A stretch of DNA of 64,000 bases, taken from assembly GCF_003076135.1 (NCBI RefSeq), contig NZ_QDGZ01000002.1:496001-560000 (forward strand), read 5' to 3'. The notes beneath the pieces were generated by a model. That model was not told where the DNA came from. It made no database searches and saw only the letters and a program-made list of their open reading frames with translations. Numbering within the stretch: the stretch's first letter is position 1; the number at the start of each line of letters is the position of its first letter. Both the position numbers and the translations under genes were made by a program. Shown piece after piece: positions 8,671 through 19,635 of the stretch. This DNA is from Nocardioides gansuensis. Lineage in GTDB: Bacteria; Actinomycetota; Actinomycetes; Propionibacteriales; Nocardioidaceae.

Positions 8671-11162
8671 TGCACCTATGCACCGTCGCTGCCGCAGGGC
8701 AGCTCGCACATGCCAGCGTGCTGGTCGAGTCGTTCTGGGAGCACCATCCCGGGGCCGCCGTCACCATCCTCCTCCTCGACGAGGGGACGGTCCCGGCGGG
8801 CGTCGACGTGCTCCGGGTCGCCGACCTGGGCATTGATGACCACCTGCTGGACCGGATGTCCACGGCCTACACGGCCGACGAGCTGCGGTGCGCACTTAAG
8901 ACGTGGCTCCTCGACCGGCTGCTGGACGACGGCGCGGACGTGGTGTTCCTCGAGCCCGAGACCTGGGTCCTGCAACCCCTGACCGACCTTCCGGCACTGC
9001 TGGAGGCCGGGATCGTGCTGGCCCCCCGGCTGACCGCTCCCCTCCCGCAGGACGGCAAGCGTCCCACGGAGCAGGAGCTCCTGCTCTGGGGCACCATCGA
9101 CCCGGGGTTCGTGGCGCTCCGCCCCGGCGCAGCGGCGCGGGACTTCGTCTCCTGGTGGCAGCAGCGGATGGCCACCGACTGCTTCGACGAGCCCAGGTCC
9201 GGCTTCTTCCTCGACGGCCGGATGCTCGACCACGCCGTACACGCCTTCCCCGTGCACGTCCACCGCGACCCGGGTTGGGACCTCGTGTGGTGGAACATGC
9301 CGACGCGCCCCCTCCAGCGGGCTGCGGACGGCACGCCGACCGTCGAGGGTCGCCCGCTGGCCTTCGTGCGGTTCCCTGGCTATGCCCCTGAGGCGCCCTA
9401 CCTCATCTCCGCTGAGCAGCCAGAGCCCGCGCGACTGCGGCTCTCGGAGCATGCTGTCCTCCGCGCACTCACGAAGGAGTACGCCGATCGGTTGCGGCTA
9501 GCCGGCCACCCGCCCGAGGCCACGGACTCGGCCCCGGTGTCGGTTCGTGACGGCGTCGAGCTCACCGCGGAGGTACGCCGGCACGTACGTCACGAGTTCG
9601 TGGCCCAAGCCCGGGGAGGCGGCACGGGCCTCATGACCGGCACGGAAGGATCGCTCGACCTACTGGCGTGGCTGATGACGGCGGAGCGCGAGGACGACCA
9701 GTTCGGCCTCGGCCGGCTGCTGACACCGGTCTACCTCCGGCGGCCCGACCTTCAGCAGTACTACCCCCAGGTGTGGTCCGGCAACATCGCCGACTTCCTC
9801 GACTGGTGCGAGATGCACGGTGCCGAGGAGCACATCCCCGTCGCAGTGGCTCGTGCGATCCGTGACCGTCTGACGAGCAGCACGACGACTCCTGGCTACC
9901 TGGAGGTGCGTGACGATGATCGCACGGAGGCGCGGCGCCGGCGGACGCACGGGGTGGAGGTCACCGGCTTTCTGAGGGCTGAGCTGGGGCTCGGCGGCTC
10001 GGCGCGGCTCGCGGCCGAAGGGCTCCGGGAGGCCGGCGTCCCGGTTTCCACCACGACCTACACCCGCACCAGCAGCCGGCAGGGCACGCCCTGGCGGGAC
10101 TGGAAGCCCGCCGAGGGGGAACGGCACGACACGCTGCTGATATGCACCAACGCCGACATGACCCCAACTCTGCTCGCCGATGCCGGCGACGAATACCTCC
10201 GCGGTCGCTATCGGATCGCCCTCTGGTTCTGGGAGCTCGACGACTTCCCCGACCAGTTCCGCCCGGCGCTCGATATGGTCGACGAGATCTGGGCGAGCAG
10301 CGATTTCAACCGGCAGGTGCTGTCAGCGGCGACGGACAAGCCCGTGGTAACGATCCCCCACCCGGTCCACGCCCCCGCGCGTCCCACGCGGATGCTGGCC
10401 GAGTTCGCCGACGACGTCTACACCTTCCTGTTCGTGTTCGACTTCTTCAGCGTGCTCGAGCGCAAGAACCCCCTCGCGTTGGTCGAAGCGTTTGCTCGGG
10501 CCTTCCCGACCCCTGGTGAGGCCCGGCTCGTGATCAAGAGCATCAACGCCGCCATGCGCCCCGTCGAGCGCGAACGGCTCGCTTACGTCGTGGCCGACCG
10601 CCCCGACATCGTCCTGATCGAGCGCTACCTCAGCCGCGAGGAGCTCGACGCTTTGATGTGGCGGGCGGACTGCTACGTGTCCCTCCACCGCTCCGAGGGG
10701 TTCGGCCAGACGATCGCGGAGATGATGGCGATCGGCAGGCCAGCCATCGCCACCGCCTACTCCGGCAACCTCGACTTCATGACACCGGAAAACTCCCGGC
10801 TCGTGGACTACACGCTCGTGCCGGTGCCGCCCGGCTGCGACCCCTACCCGGAGACCTCCAGCTGGGCAGAGCCCGACATCGACCAGGCCGCGAGGGCCAT
10901 GCGGGAGCTGAAGGACGACCCGGAGCTCGGCCGGCAGCTGGGCGAGCGGGCGGCCAGCACCATCGCGGAGGGCTTCACCACCGCGACCCAGGGTCAGGTC
11001 GCGGCCGCCCGACTCCAGGAGCTGTGGGACATGCAGGACGCGCGCCGTCAGGCGCGCCGGGAGCGCAAGCAACGCAAGGCTGCGGCCCAGCAGCTCAAGG
11101 TCGAGGCCGAGTCGCCGTCCGGGGGCGACGGCGGCCCGTGGTGGCGCCGGGGACGCGACTAG
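8670..11162 (+). CDS. Two-domain glycosyltransferase (GT-A-like plus GT4)
   Basis: 830 residues. ATG 8670 overlaps the tldE TGA, making this the third gene of a coupled operon. Residues 1 to about 235 resemble the GT-A-like domain of actinobacterial glycan transferases ([19 protein letters not shown]). The acidic metal site reads LEPE (E95-P-E97) where DPD is usual. A linker of about 200 residues precedes a GT-B, GT4 domain with [17 protein letters not shown] (E676 and E684). The C-terminal 40 residues are very basic ([17 protein letters not shown]), possibly binding acidic lipids. Both domains suggest sequential or bifunctional sugar transfer in cell-surface glycan synthesis. The link to TldD/TldE is unexplained. 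The gene ends in a CTAG shared with the convergent gene. Confidence 0.8.
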   Translation: MHLCTVAAAGQLAHASVLVESFWEHHPGAAVTILLLDEGTVPAGVDVLRVADLGIDDHLLDRMSTAYTADELRCALKTWLLDRLLDDGADVVFLEPETWVLQPLTDLPALLEAGIVLAPRLTAPLPQDGKRPTEQELLLWGTIDPGFVALRPGAAARDFVSWWQQRMATDCFDEPRSGFFLDGRMLDHAVHAFPVHVHRDPGWDLVWWNMPTRPLQRAADGTPTVEGRPLAFVRFPGYAPEAPYLISAEQPEPARLRLSEHAVLRALTKEYADRLRLAGHPPEATDSAPVSVRDGVELTAEVRRHVRHEFVAQARGGGTGLMTGTEGSLDLLAWLMTAEREDDQFGLGRLLTPVYLRRPDLQQYYPQVWSGNIADFLDWCEMHGAEEHIPVAVARAIRDRLTSSTTTPGYLEVRDDDRTEARRRRTHGVEVTGFLRAELGLGGSARLAAEGLREAGVPVSTTTYTRTSSRQGTPWRDWKPAEGERHDTLLICTNADMTPTLLADAGDEYLRGRYRIALWFWELDDFPDQFRPALDMVDEIWASSDFNRQVLSAATDKPVVTIPHPVHAPARPTRMLAEFADDVYTFLFVFDFFSVLERKNPLALVEAFARAFPTPGEARLVIKSINAAMRPVERERLAYVVADRPDIVLIERYLSREELDALMWRADCYVSLHRSEGFGQTIAEMMAIGRPAIATAYSGNLDFMTPENSRLVDYTLVPVPPGCDPYPETSSWAEPDIDQAARAMRELKDDPELGRQLGERAASTIAEGFTTATQGQVAAARLQELWDMQDARRQARRERKQRKAAAQQLKVEAESPSGGDGGPWWRRGRD

Positions 11163-12412
11163 GCCGAAGGACTGCGTGTGTAGACGAACGTCGCGCACTC
11201 CAGGTGCGCGACGGTCCCGTCGTCGCGCCGGACGACGTCGAGGCGCTCGCCGCGGTGGTAGCCCGAGACGCCGCACAGCACGCCGTCCACCACCTCGAAG
11301 CGGTAGTCGAGCCGGCTGCCGAGCGCCAGGTTGCGGAACTCGAGCCCCCCGTTGTGCCAGCGTGCCTCGAACGCGGTGTTGCCCCAGAACCACAGGCCGG
11401 GCAGGCCCGCGGCCTCCGGAGGCACCTCGCGGGTGGGCACCCACGGCTCGATCGGCGCATCGTCACCGTCCGGGTCCCCCTCGATCAGGTCGACGGTGAG
11501 CGCGAGCTGGTCGACTCCCGTGGTGCCGTTCATCAGCGTCGCCGCGCCGATGCCCGACCCGGGGTCGACGAAGAGGGCGGCGAGGAAGCCGGGCATCGAG
11601 CCGGTGTGCCCCACGAGCAGGCCGCCGGGATGCAGGGTGAGCCGCAGCCCGAGCCCGTAGCCGGGCGTGACCGGGCGGGTCATCTCGTGCAGGGACGCCG
11701 TCGCCAGCACGTCGGGCCGGGACCCGGCGAGGAACTGCCCCCACACCACCATGTCCTCGACCGTCGACCACAACTGTCCGGCGGGTGCCATGGCGCCGGT
11801 GTCCGCGAGCGGCTCGAGCACGCGCACGCCGGTGAAGTGGTCCACACTCCAGCCGGGCTGCGCCTGAGGCCTGGGCAGGTACGACGTGTGGCGCATGCCG
11901 AGCGGCCGGAGCAACCGGCCGCCCACCAGCTCGCGCCACGGCGCCCCGAAGCAGCCCGCGACGACCTCGCCGAGCAGGCCGTAGCCCAGGTTGGAGTAGT
12001 GGTAGCGCTCCCCTGCGGCAGCGACCCGGCCCGAGCCGTCGTTGGCCGCGGCGAGCGCCGGGAAGTCGCCGCCCCGGGTGCGCTCCCACCAGGAGCCTGC
12101 GGGCTCGCTCTGCATGCCCGAGGTGTGCGAGAGCAGCTCGCGCAGGGTGGCCTCGGCGTACCCGACCTCACCGAGGTGCTTCCCCACCGGGTCGTCGAGA
12201 GAGAGCAGGCCCTCGTCGCGAGCCTGCATCACCAGCACGGCCGTGAGGGTCTTCGTGATCGACCCGATCCGGTACTGCCCGTCCAGGCCGGGACCGTCGC
12301 CGACACTGCCTGCCCACACCGCGCCGTACCTGTCGAAGACAGCGCCGACCACCGAGGTCACGCGTCCCTCGGCCTGGGCCCTCTCCAGCAGGCGCTGGCG
12401 CAGGTCGCCCAC
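11159..12412 (-). CDS. Beta-lactamase-related serine hydrolase (class C / esterase fold)
   Basis: 417 residues from GTG 12412, directly after the gcvP stop. It belongs to the penicillin-binding-protein-like serine hydrolases that include class C beta-lactamases, D-aminopeptidases and EstB-type esterases. The three active-site elements are present: SITK (S51, K54), YSN (Y139-N141) and HTG (269-271, in place of KTG). There is no signal peptide, unlike a periplasmic beta-lactamase, so a cytoplasmic esterase or peptidase is more likely than antibiotic resistance. The C-terminal 100 residues form an extra domain (FWGNTAFEARWHNGGLEFRN) of the kind found on such hydrolases. It is probably cotranscribed with gcvP by read-through. 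Substrate unknown. Confidence 0.85.
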   Translation of the reverse strand: MGDLRQRLLERAQAEGRVTSVVGAVFDRYGAVWAGSVGDGPGLDGQYRIGSITKTLTAVLVMQARDEGLLSLDDPVGKHLGEVGYAEATLRELLSHTSGMQSEPAGSWWERTRGGDFPALAAANDGSGRVAAAGERYHYSNLGYGLLGEVVAGCFGAPWRELVGGRLLRPLGMRHTSYLPRPQAQPGWSVDHFTGVRVLEPLADTGAMAPAGQLWSTVEDMVVWGQFLAGSRPDVLATASLHEMTRPVTPGYGLGLRLTLHPGGLLVGHTGSMPGFLAALFVDPGSGIGAATLMNGTTGVDQLALTVDLIEGDPDGDDAPIEPWVPTREVPPEAAGLPGLWFWGNTAFEARWHNGGLEFRNLALGSRLDYRFEVVDGVLCGVSGYHRGERLDVVRRDDGTVAHLECATFVYTRSPSA

Positions 12413-15241
<2,829 letters not shown>

Positions 15242-15264
15242 GGAAAGGCTCCCAGGGTCGCGGG

Positions 15265-15404
15265 CGGGGACGCCTCCCCCTCTGTCGGCCCGCCGGAGCG
15301 TCCCTTCAGAGTTGCCTGCTCCACGCGGTCCTGGTGCCTGAGAGGTTCCGGGGAGGAATTGCCCCTTCGGCGCCCCGACTCGCTCGAGGACTCTCCCGCG
15401 TGGG
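15265..15404 (-). promoter_or_regulatory. Glycine riboswitch in the gcvP leader
   Basis: Read on the minus strand the segment has the conserved single-aptamer glycine riboswitch blocks in order: GGGAGAGTCC (5' P1, about 15388-15397), GCGCCGAAGGGGCAA (15360-15374), CCTCTCAGGC (15336-15345), AGGACCGCGTGG (about 15322-15333) and ACTCTGAAGGGACG (15299-15312). Downstream, GGGGACGCCTCC of the plus strand (15266-15277) can pair with GGAGCGTCCC (15295-15304). This gives a hairpin that overlaps the 3' edge of the aptamer and is a candidate expression platform. No U-tract follows, so control is probably translational or Rho-linked rather than by an intrinsic terminator. Glycine is expected to turn gcvP on. 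Confidence 0.9.
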
Positions 15405-15440
15405 ATGAACGGCGGAACCGAGTCTACCGGGAGTCCGGCG

Positions 15441-16037
15441 TCAGCCGATCTTTCGCGCCGCCCGGCGGGCAGCGAGCTCGTCGCTGGCCGCCGCTGCCTC
15501 TGCGGCATCACCGGTGCGCTCGCTCGGGAGGTCGGAGAGGGTGCCTTCGATCTCGCGCCAGACGCCGCCGATCGCGATGCCGAAGACGCCCTGGCCGCCC
15601 TGCAGGAGGTCGATGACCTCGTCGTTGCTGGTGCACTCGTAGACCGAGGCGCCGTCGCTCATCAGGGTCACGCGGGTCAGGTCGTCGGTGCCGCGCTCGC
15701 GCAGGTGCTGCACCGCGGTGCGGATCTGCTGCAGCGAGATGCCGGCGTCGAGCAGGCGCTTGACGACCTTGAGGAGCAGGATGTCGCGGAAGCTGTAGAG
15801 GCGCTGCGAGCCGGAACCGGAGGCGCCGCGCACGGTGGGCTCGACCAGTCCGGTGCGGGCCCAGTAGTCGAGCTGGCGGTAGGTGATGCCGGCGGCGTTG
15901 CACGCCGTGGGGCCGCGGTAGCCGAGGTCGCTCGGGAGCGTCGACACGTCGTCGGTGAACAGCAGTCCCTGCTCGTCGGCCAGCTCGGCCGCCTTGCCGG
16001 CGTCCGTCTGGCCCAGCTCGTTCTCGTTCACAGCCAC
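15441..16037 (-). CDS. MerR-family transcriptional regulator (Rv1830-like)
   Basis: 198 residues from GTG 16037, chosen because GGAGGG (complement of 16043-16048) lies 5 bases upstream; a longer frame to 16118 lacks such a site. The winged-helix DNA-binding region is [21 protein letters not shown] through [23 protein letters not shown] (about 45-115). The C-terminal part ([28 protein letters not shown]) has no cysteine metal-sensing set, so it is not a classical metal or drug sensor. Its place between the bifunctional nuclease and gcvP is conserved in actinobacteria, where the equivalent is Rv1830. A perfect palindrome at 16200-16214 upstream may be its operator. Confidence 0.9.
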   Translation of the reverse strand: MAVNENELGQTDAGKAAELADEQGLLFTDDVSTLPSDLGYRGPTACNAAGITYRQLDYWARTGLVEPTVRGASGSGSQRLYSFRDILLLKVVKRLLDAGISLQQIRTAVQHLRERGTDDLTRVTLMSDGASVYECTSNDEVIDLLQGGQGVFGIAIGGVWREIEGTLSDLPSERTGDAAEAAAASDELAARRAARKIG

Positions 16038-16180
16038 AGCGACCCTCCACGGTCCTTTACTCCGTTGGCCGTAACTCCCGGGGAGACGCGGCGGGTGCGG
16101 AGGTGCGGGCAACCACAACGATGGAGTTACAACAGAGACAGTTCAAGGTAAGCGGCCGGGAGCGCACTGGTCAACGTGCC

Positions 16181-16214
16181 ACACGGCGTGTCGCAACTCT
16201 CAACCTCAGGTTGA
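16181..16214 (-). promoter_or_regulatory. Palindromes upstream of the merR gene (candidate MerR operator)
   Basis: The gap between the nuclease gene and merR holds two inverted repeats: ACAC-GGC-GTGT (16181-16191) and TCAACCT-C-AGGTTGA (16200-16214, perfect 7-base arms). The 9-mer TCAACCTCA of the second recurs upstream of garA (complement of 18078-18086). Inverted repeats of this size fit a MerR dimer. Closer to the gene, GTAACTCC (16071-16078) and GGAGTTAC (16123-16130) form a further widely spaced pair. Confidence 0.4.
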
Positions 16215-16222
16215 GGGTGAGG

Positions 16223-16702
16223 TCAGTGCGCGGGACCGCCGGCCTCGAAGTCTTCCGGCGAGACGTGGTCGAGGAACTCCCGAAAGCGCTCGACCTCGTC
16301 CTCCTGCTCGACGGGCACCGCCAGGCCGGCCTCGTCCAGCACCTCTTCCGACACCACGATCCGGGAGCCGGTGCGCAGCGCCAGGGCGATGGAGTCGGAC
16401 GGCCGCGCGCTGACCTCCGCCCCCGAGCCGAAGATGAGTGCGGCGTAGAAGACGCCGTCCTTGACCTCGGTGATCTGGACCTCGGACAGGGTCTGCCCGG
16501 TGGCCTCGAGGACGTCGCGCATGAGGTCGTGCGTCAGCGGCCGCGGGGGTACGACGCCCTGCTGGGCGAAGGCGATCGCGGTGGCCTCGACGGCCCCGAT
16601 CCAGATCGGCAGGTAGCGCTCGCCGGCGACCTCTCGCAACAGCACGATCGGCTGGTTGGTGGGCATCTCGACGCGGACACCGATGACGTCTACTTCGCGC
16701 AC
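16223..16702 (-). CDS. Bifunctional nuclease family protein (DUF151, Rv1829-like)
   Basis: 159 residues from GTG 16702, the normal size for DUF151. The start matches the family (VREVDVIGVRVEMPTNQPIVLLRE) and a TACTGT -10 element ends 6 bases upstream, so the message may be leaderless. Core motifs are LPIWIGAVEATAIAFAQQG and ARPSDSIALALRTGSRIVVSEEVLDEAG. Plant members have RNase and DNase activity; the bacterial role is not settled. Its fixed position between two MerR genes in the gcv-garA run suggests a shared function in actinobacterial growth control, but the sequence does not show what that is. Confidence 0.9.
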   Translation of the reverse strand: MREVDVIGVRVEMPTNQPIVLLREVAGERYLPIWIGAVEATAIAFAQQGVVPPRPLTHDLMRDVLEATGQTLSEVQITEVKDGVFYAALIFGSGAEVSARPSDSIALALRTGSRIVVSEEVLDEAGLAVPVEQEDEVERFREFLDHVSPEDFEAGGPAH

Positions 16703-16708
16703 ATCTCC

Positions 16709-16714
16709 ACAGTA
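16709..16714 (-). promoter_or_regulatory. Likely -10 element for a leaderless nuclease transcript
   Basis: TACTGT on the minus strand ends 6 bases before GTG 16702. The only purine-rich stretch, GGAG, is two bases from the start codon and too close to serve as a ribosome site. A promoter here would let the nuclease be made independently of the ftsR gene upstream. Confidence 0.35.
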
Positions 16715-16745
16715 CCCCCGGCCCGCACGCCTCCGGGCGGACCGG

Positions 16746-17486
16746 TCAGCGGCGCTTGAGGCCGGTCTTGACCAGGGTGGCGTGCAGGCGCACCGATAGT
16801 GCCGCGATCTGGCTCGTGGCGTCCTCGGCACGTCCGCGCGCGGAGGCGTCCCGTCCGCGCTGGAGCGGGGCGACGACCTGCTCCACGAGGCCGACCTCGC
16901 GGTCGGCCGCGGTCTTGAAGGCGCGCAGGTGGCGAGGCTCGAAGCCGTAGTCGGCCAGCTCCCGGGCCGTCCTCGCGACCACGAGCGCGTCGGTGTCGTA
17001 GTGGCCGGTGCCGGGGCGCGGCGAGATGAGCCCGAACTGCTCGAGCTGGGTGAGCAGCTCCTCGGAGATCTCGGCGATCTTGACGAGCTCGCGGCGGGAC
17101 AGCCGCAGGTTCGACGTGCGGGCGAACGAGTCGGGCGAGGGCATCCCGTCCGCGGCCAGGGCGACCTGCGGCACGGTCGGCACGACGGGCTCGATCGGCG
17201 GCGGCTCCAGGCCCCGGTCGATGGCGTCCAGGTGCTCGCCGATCACCTTGAGCGGGAGGTAGTGGTCGCGCTGCATGCGCAGGATGTAGCGCAGCCGCTC
17301 GACGTCGGCGGTGCTGAACTTGCGGTAGCCCGCCGGCGTGCGCTCCGGCTTGATCAGGCCCTTGTCCTCGAGGAACCGGATCTTGGGGATCGTCACCTCG
17401 GGATAGTCGACGCGGAGCTGCTCGAGCACCTGGCCGATGTTCATCCGGGCTCGGGCGGCCCCCGAGGAGGCGCTCGCGGCCGTCAC
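16746..17486 (-). CDS. ftsR: MerR-family regulator FtsR (Rv1828-like)
   Basis: 246 residues from GTG 17486, two bases after the garA stop; ATG 17444 (giving 232 residues) is the alternative. The N-terminal winged helix reads MNIGQVLEQLRVDYPEVTI, then PKIRFLEDKGLIKPERTPAGYRKFSTADVERLRYIL, followed by QRDHYLPLKVIGEHLDAID. This is the diagnostic signature of the Rv1828/FtsR group. In Corynebacterium the orthologue controls ftsZ and cell division; that role is known of the family and not shown here. A second helical domain (LSRRELVKIAEISEELLTQLEQFGLI) repeats the MerR-like pattern. It is coupled to garA by spacing. Confidence 0.9.
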   Translation of the reverse strand: MTAASASSGAARARMNIGQVLEQLRVDYPEVTIPKIRFLEDKGLIKPERTPAGYRKFSTADVERLRYILRMQRDHYLPLKVIGEHLDAIDRGLEPPPIEPVVPTVPQVALAADGMPSPDSFARTSNLRLSRRELVKIAEISEELLTQLEQFGLISPRPGTGHYDTDALVVARTARELADYGFEPRHLRAFKTAADREVGLVEQVVAPLQRGRDASARGRAEDATSQIAALSVRLHATLVKTGLKRR

Positions 17487-17488
17487 GG

Positions 17489-18004
17489 TCAGCTGTCCGT
17501 GTGGGCCGAGAAGAACACGAGGCGGTATTTCCCGATCTGCACCTCGTCGCCGTCCTTGAGCTGCACCGAGTCGATGCGGTCGCGGTTGACGTAGGTGCCG
17601 TTGAGGCTGCCGACGTCGCGCACCGAGAAGGTGTTGCCGTCGCGGTGGAACTCCGCGTGGCGGCGGGAGACCGTCACGTCGTCGAGGAAGATCTCGCTGT
17701 CGGGATGGCGTCCCGCACCAGTCACGTCGGAATCGAGGAGGAAGCGGCTGCCCGCGCTCGGGCCCCGCTGCACCACGAGGAGCGCGTGCCCCGGCGGGAG
17801 GGCGTCGACCGCCGCCGCGTCCACCGGGCTGAGCTGCCGGTCGGACGTGTCCGAGCGGGCAGGCGCGCCGAAGGTGATCGTGGAGGTAGCGTCGCTGCCG
17901 CCCGACGAGGAAGCGGCCTCTTGGGTCACGAGGCGCGTGCCGCACTGGGAGCAGAAGCGGGCATCGTCGGGGTTCTGCTTCCCACAGGCGGTGCAGAACG
18001 GCAT
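17489..18004 (-). CDS. garA: GarA-like FHA-domain protein with N-terminal zinc ribbon
   Basis: 171 residues. An N-terminal zinc ribbon (C4, C7, C18, C21) precedes a short linker with DATSTITFG (about 38-46), which matches the phosphothreonine switch of GarA. The FHA domain (about 75-165) contains GRHPDSEIFLDDVTVSRRHAEF and GSLNGTYVNRDRI. In mycobacteria and corynebacteria GarA/OdhI binds and inhibits 2-oxoglutarate dehydrogenase and adjusts glutamate metabolism, and Ser/Thr kinases such as PknB/PknG switch it off by phosphorylation. The mycobacterial protein lacks the zinc ribbon, so this is an extended form. It has its own upstream promoter-like sequence after gcvH. Confidence 0.93.
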   Translation of the reverse strand: MPFCTACGKQNPDDARFCSQCGTRLVTQEAASSSGGSDATSTITFGAPARSDTSDRQLSPVDAAAVDALPPGHALLVVQRGPSAGSRFLLDSDVTGAGRHPDSEIFLDDVTVSRRHAEFHRDGNTFSVRDVGSLNGTYVNRDRIDSVQLKDGDEVQIGKYRLVFFSAHTDS

Positions 18005-18074
18005 GTGGCCCCTCCTCGGCGGGTCCTCGGTTTCGCGGTGCGATCTCGCTCAGGCCCGCCAACCCTCACCGGCG

Positions 18075-18103
18075 GGTTGAGGTTGACGGTTTCCCCGAAC
18101 CTA
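18075..18103 (-). promoter_or_regulatory. Promoter-like region with MerR-type repeat upstream of garA
   Basis: On the minus strand TAGGTT (complement of 18098-18103) could be a -10 element. Just downstream is TCAACCTCAA (complement of 18077-18086), a direct TCAA repeat that shares the 9-mer TCAACCTCA with the palindrome before the merR gene. This suggests control of garA by one of the two MerR proteins encoded downstream. The element lies about 75-100 bases before the garA ATG. Confidence 0.35.
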
Positions 18104-18107
18104 CCAC

Positions 18108-18494
18108 TCAGGCCTGAAGGCCGGCCTGATAGGCGGCGGCGTCCAGGAGCCCGTCGACTGCGGCCGCGTCCGAAGGCACGACCTCGAACAGCCACCCCCC
18201 GGCGTACGGGTCGTCGTTGACGAGCTCGGGGGTCGCGTCGAGGGCCTCGTTGCGCGCGACGACCTCACCGGAGACGGGTGCGTAGATGTCGCTGACCGAC
18301 TTGGTGGACTCGAGCTCGCCGCAGGACTCCCCCGCGGCGACCTGGGTGCCGACCTCGGGCAGGGAGACGTAGACGATGTCGCCCAGGGCGTCCTGCGCGA
18401 AGTGGGTGATGCCGATGCGCACCGAGCCCTCGGCCTCGCCGGGCTGACGCACCCACTCGTGCTCGCTGGTGTACTTGAGGTCCTCGGGGTACAC
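18108..18494 (-). CDS. gcvH: Glycine cleavage system H protein
   Basis: 128 residues, full length. H protein carries the lipoyl arm that shuttles the aminomethyl group between GcvP, GcvT and the lipoamide dehydrogenase. The lipoylation site is K65 in GELESTKSVSDIYAPVSGEV. The N terminus MYPEDLKYTSEHEWV and the C-terminal DPYAGGWLFEV are standard. It lies downstream of the DUF881/small-basic-protein genes and upstream of garA, as in mycobacteria. It is physically separated from gcvP, and only gcvP has a riboswitch nearby. Confidence 0.97.
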   Translation of the reverse strand: MYPEDLKYTSEHEWVRQPGEAEGSVRIGITHFAQDALGDIVYVSLPEVGTQVAAGESCGELESTKSVSDIYAPVSGEVVARNEALDATPELVNDDPYAGGWLFEVVPSDAAAVDGLLDAAAYQAGLQA

Positions 18495-18543
18495 GGCTGT
18501 CTCCTCGTCGGCTCTGGTCCTGGCTGGGTGGTCGGGGGGCAGG

Positions 18544-19310
18544 CTACTGGCCCTGGTCGGGCTCTGCCTCGCCGGGACGCGGGAGCTGGCGCACGCTCTC
18601 CACGTCGACGGCTTCGAGCTCCTGGACCGTCACCGTCGCCCCGTCGTACTGCTCGAGGGTCTGGATGGGTCCGGAGTTGAACGTGAGCCCGCCGTGCAGC
18701 GTGTGCGGGTCGCCGACCACGTCGATGACGTACGGCGCCTCGAGGGGCTGGTCGTCGAGCTCGATGCCGCTGACGGTGGCGTTGAAGGAGGTCTGCGCGA
18801 CGACGCGGATCCGGTCGTTGAACTCCATCGCCTCGGCGTCGGCCGTGCGCAGCTCCTGGACCATGTCGAGAGCAGGGACCCCACGCTCACGGGCGTGCTG
18901 CCGGGCGTGATGGTGACCCGCAGGCCCGGACCCCTCACCGGCACCAGGCCGGCGAGGATGTTGAGGGTCCGCACCCGGGCCTGGGCCTGCTCGAGCGCGG
19001 CCTGCCTGCTGCTGGACTCCGACTGCAGCTCGTTGCGGGCCGCCTCGAGCCGGTCGATCTCCGAGCGCGCCCGCTCGGCGGTGCCGGTGAGCGCGTCCAG
19101 GATCGCGATGAGCTCCTGGTCGCGCAGCCCGGCGTAGGTGTTGCTCGCCTCGTTGTCGCGCACCTGGGTGACGCCGGCGAAGCCGAGCAGCGCGAGCAGC
19201 ACCGCGACGACGGCCTGGGCCCGCGAGGGTCGCCGCAGGGCGACGAGCAGTCGGCGACGGGCGCTGTCGCGCTCGTCGGCGACCGGCGGGCCGGACGGCT
19301 GGTCAGGCAT
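18544..19310 (-). pseudogene. DUF881 membrane protein gene with a frameshift
   Basis: The N-terminal part reads from ATG 19310: a basic segment, one membrane helix (AQAVVAVLLALLGFAGV), a coiled coil (SEIDRLEAARNELQSESSSRQAALEQAQ) and ILAGLVPVRGPGLRVTITPG. After STPVSVGSLL the frame is lost. The rest of the DUF881 domain continues in another frame from about 18867 (DMVQELRTADAEAMEFNDRI to the end at 18544). Removing the dinucleotide TC in CTCTCGAC or adding one G to the GGGG tract (plus-strand region 18865-18890) restores a normal protein of about 255 residues. It may be a real mutation or a sequencing error. The family partner at 19632-20486 is intact. Function in cell-division or envelope context is inferred only from synteny with Rv1823-Rv1825. 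Confidence 0.85.
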
Positions 19311-19635
19311 GGAACAGGTGCCTCCGGATGGCGGCGACGTTGGAGAAGATGCGGATGCCTAGCACCACGATGACACCCGTGGACAGCTGGCCACCGACAC
19401 CCAGCTTGTCACCGAGGTAGACGATCGCGGCCGCGATCACCACGTTGCTCACGAACGAGACGACGAAGACCTTGTCGTCGAAGATCCCGTCGAGGAAGGC
19501 CCGGAGGCCGCCGAACACGGCGTCGAGGGCCGCCACGACCGCGATGGGCAGGTAGGGCTCGAGGCCGAGCGGGACATCAGGAGTGAAGAGCAGCCCCACC
19601 ACGATCCCGAGCAGCAGACCCAGCGCAGCGATCAC
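19303..19635 (-). CDS. Small basic membrane protein Sbp-like (DUF1290)
   Basis: 110 residues from GTG 19635, which overlaps the stop of the upstream DUF881 gene (GTGA). Three hydrophobic helices are visible: ALGLLLGIVVGLLF, YLPIAVVAALDAVFGGLRAFL and FVVSFVSNVVIAAAIVYLGDKLGV. The C terminus is short and basic (RIFSNVAAIRRHLFHA). The family is called small basic protein and is encoded near ftsZ/division genes in Gram-positives and beside DUF881 genes in actinobacteria (Rv1824). Its biochemical role is unknown. Its end overlaps the next DUF881 start by 8 bases. Confidence 0.88.
   Translation of the reverse strand: MIAALGLLLGIVVGLLFTPDVPLGLEPYLPIAVVAALDAVFGGLRAFLDGIFDDKVFVVSFVSNVVIAAAIVYLGDKLGVGGQLSTGVIVVLGIRIFSNVAAIRRHLFHA

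Noticed and set aside
10483..10496. LacI-like sequence TCGAAGCGTTTGCT
   Set aside because: It lies within a glycosyltransferase gene far from the sugar locus, lacks the right half-site and is probably chance.
11159..12412. Antibiotic-resistance beta-lactamase
   Set aside because: The three motifs exist, but HTG replaces KTG and there is no signal peptide, so an esterase or peptidase is more likely.
15242..15511. N-terminal extension of the gcvP frame
   Set aside because: The extra codons fall in the glycine riboswitch, and GTG 15241 gives the normal family length.
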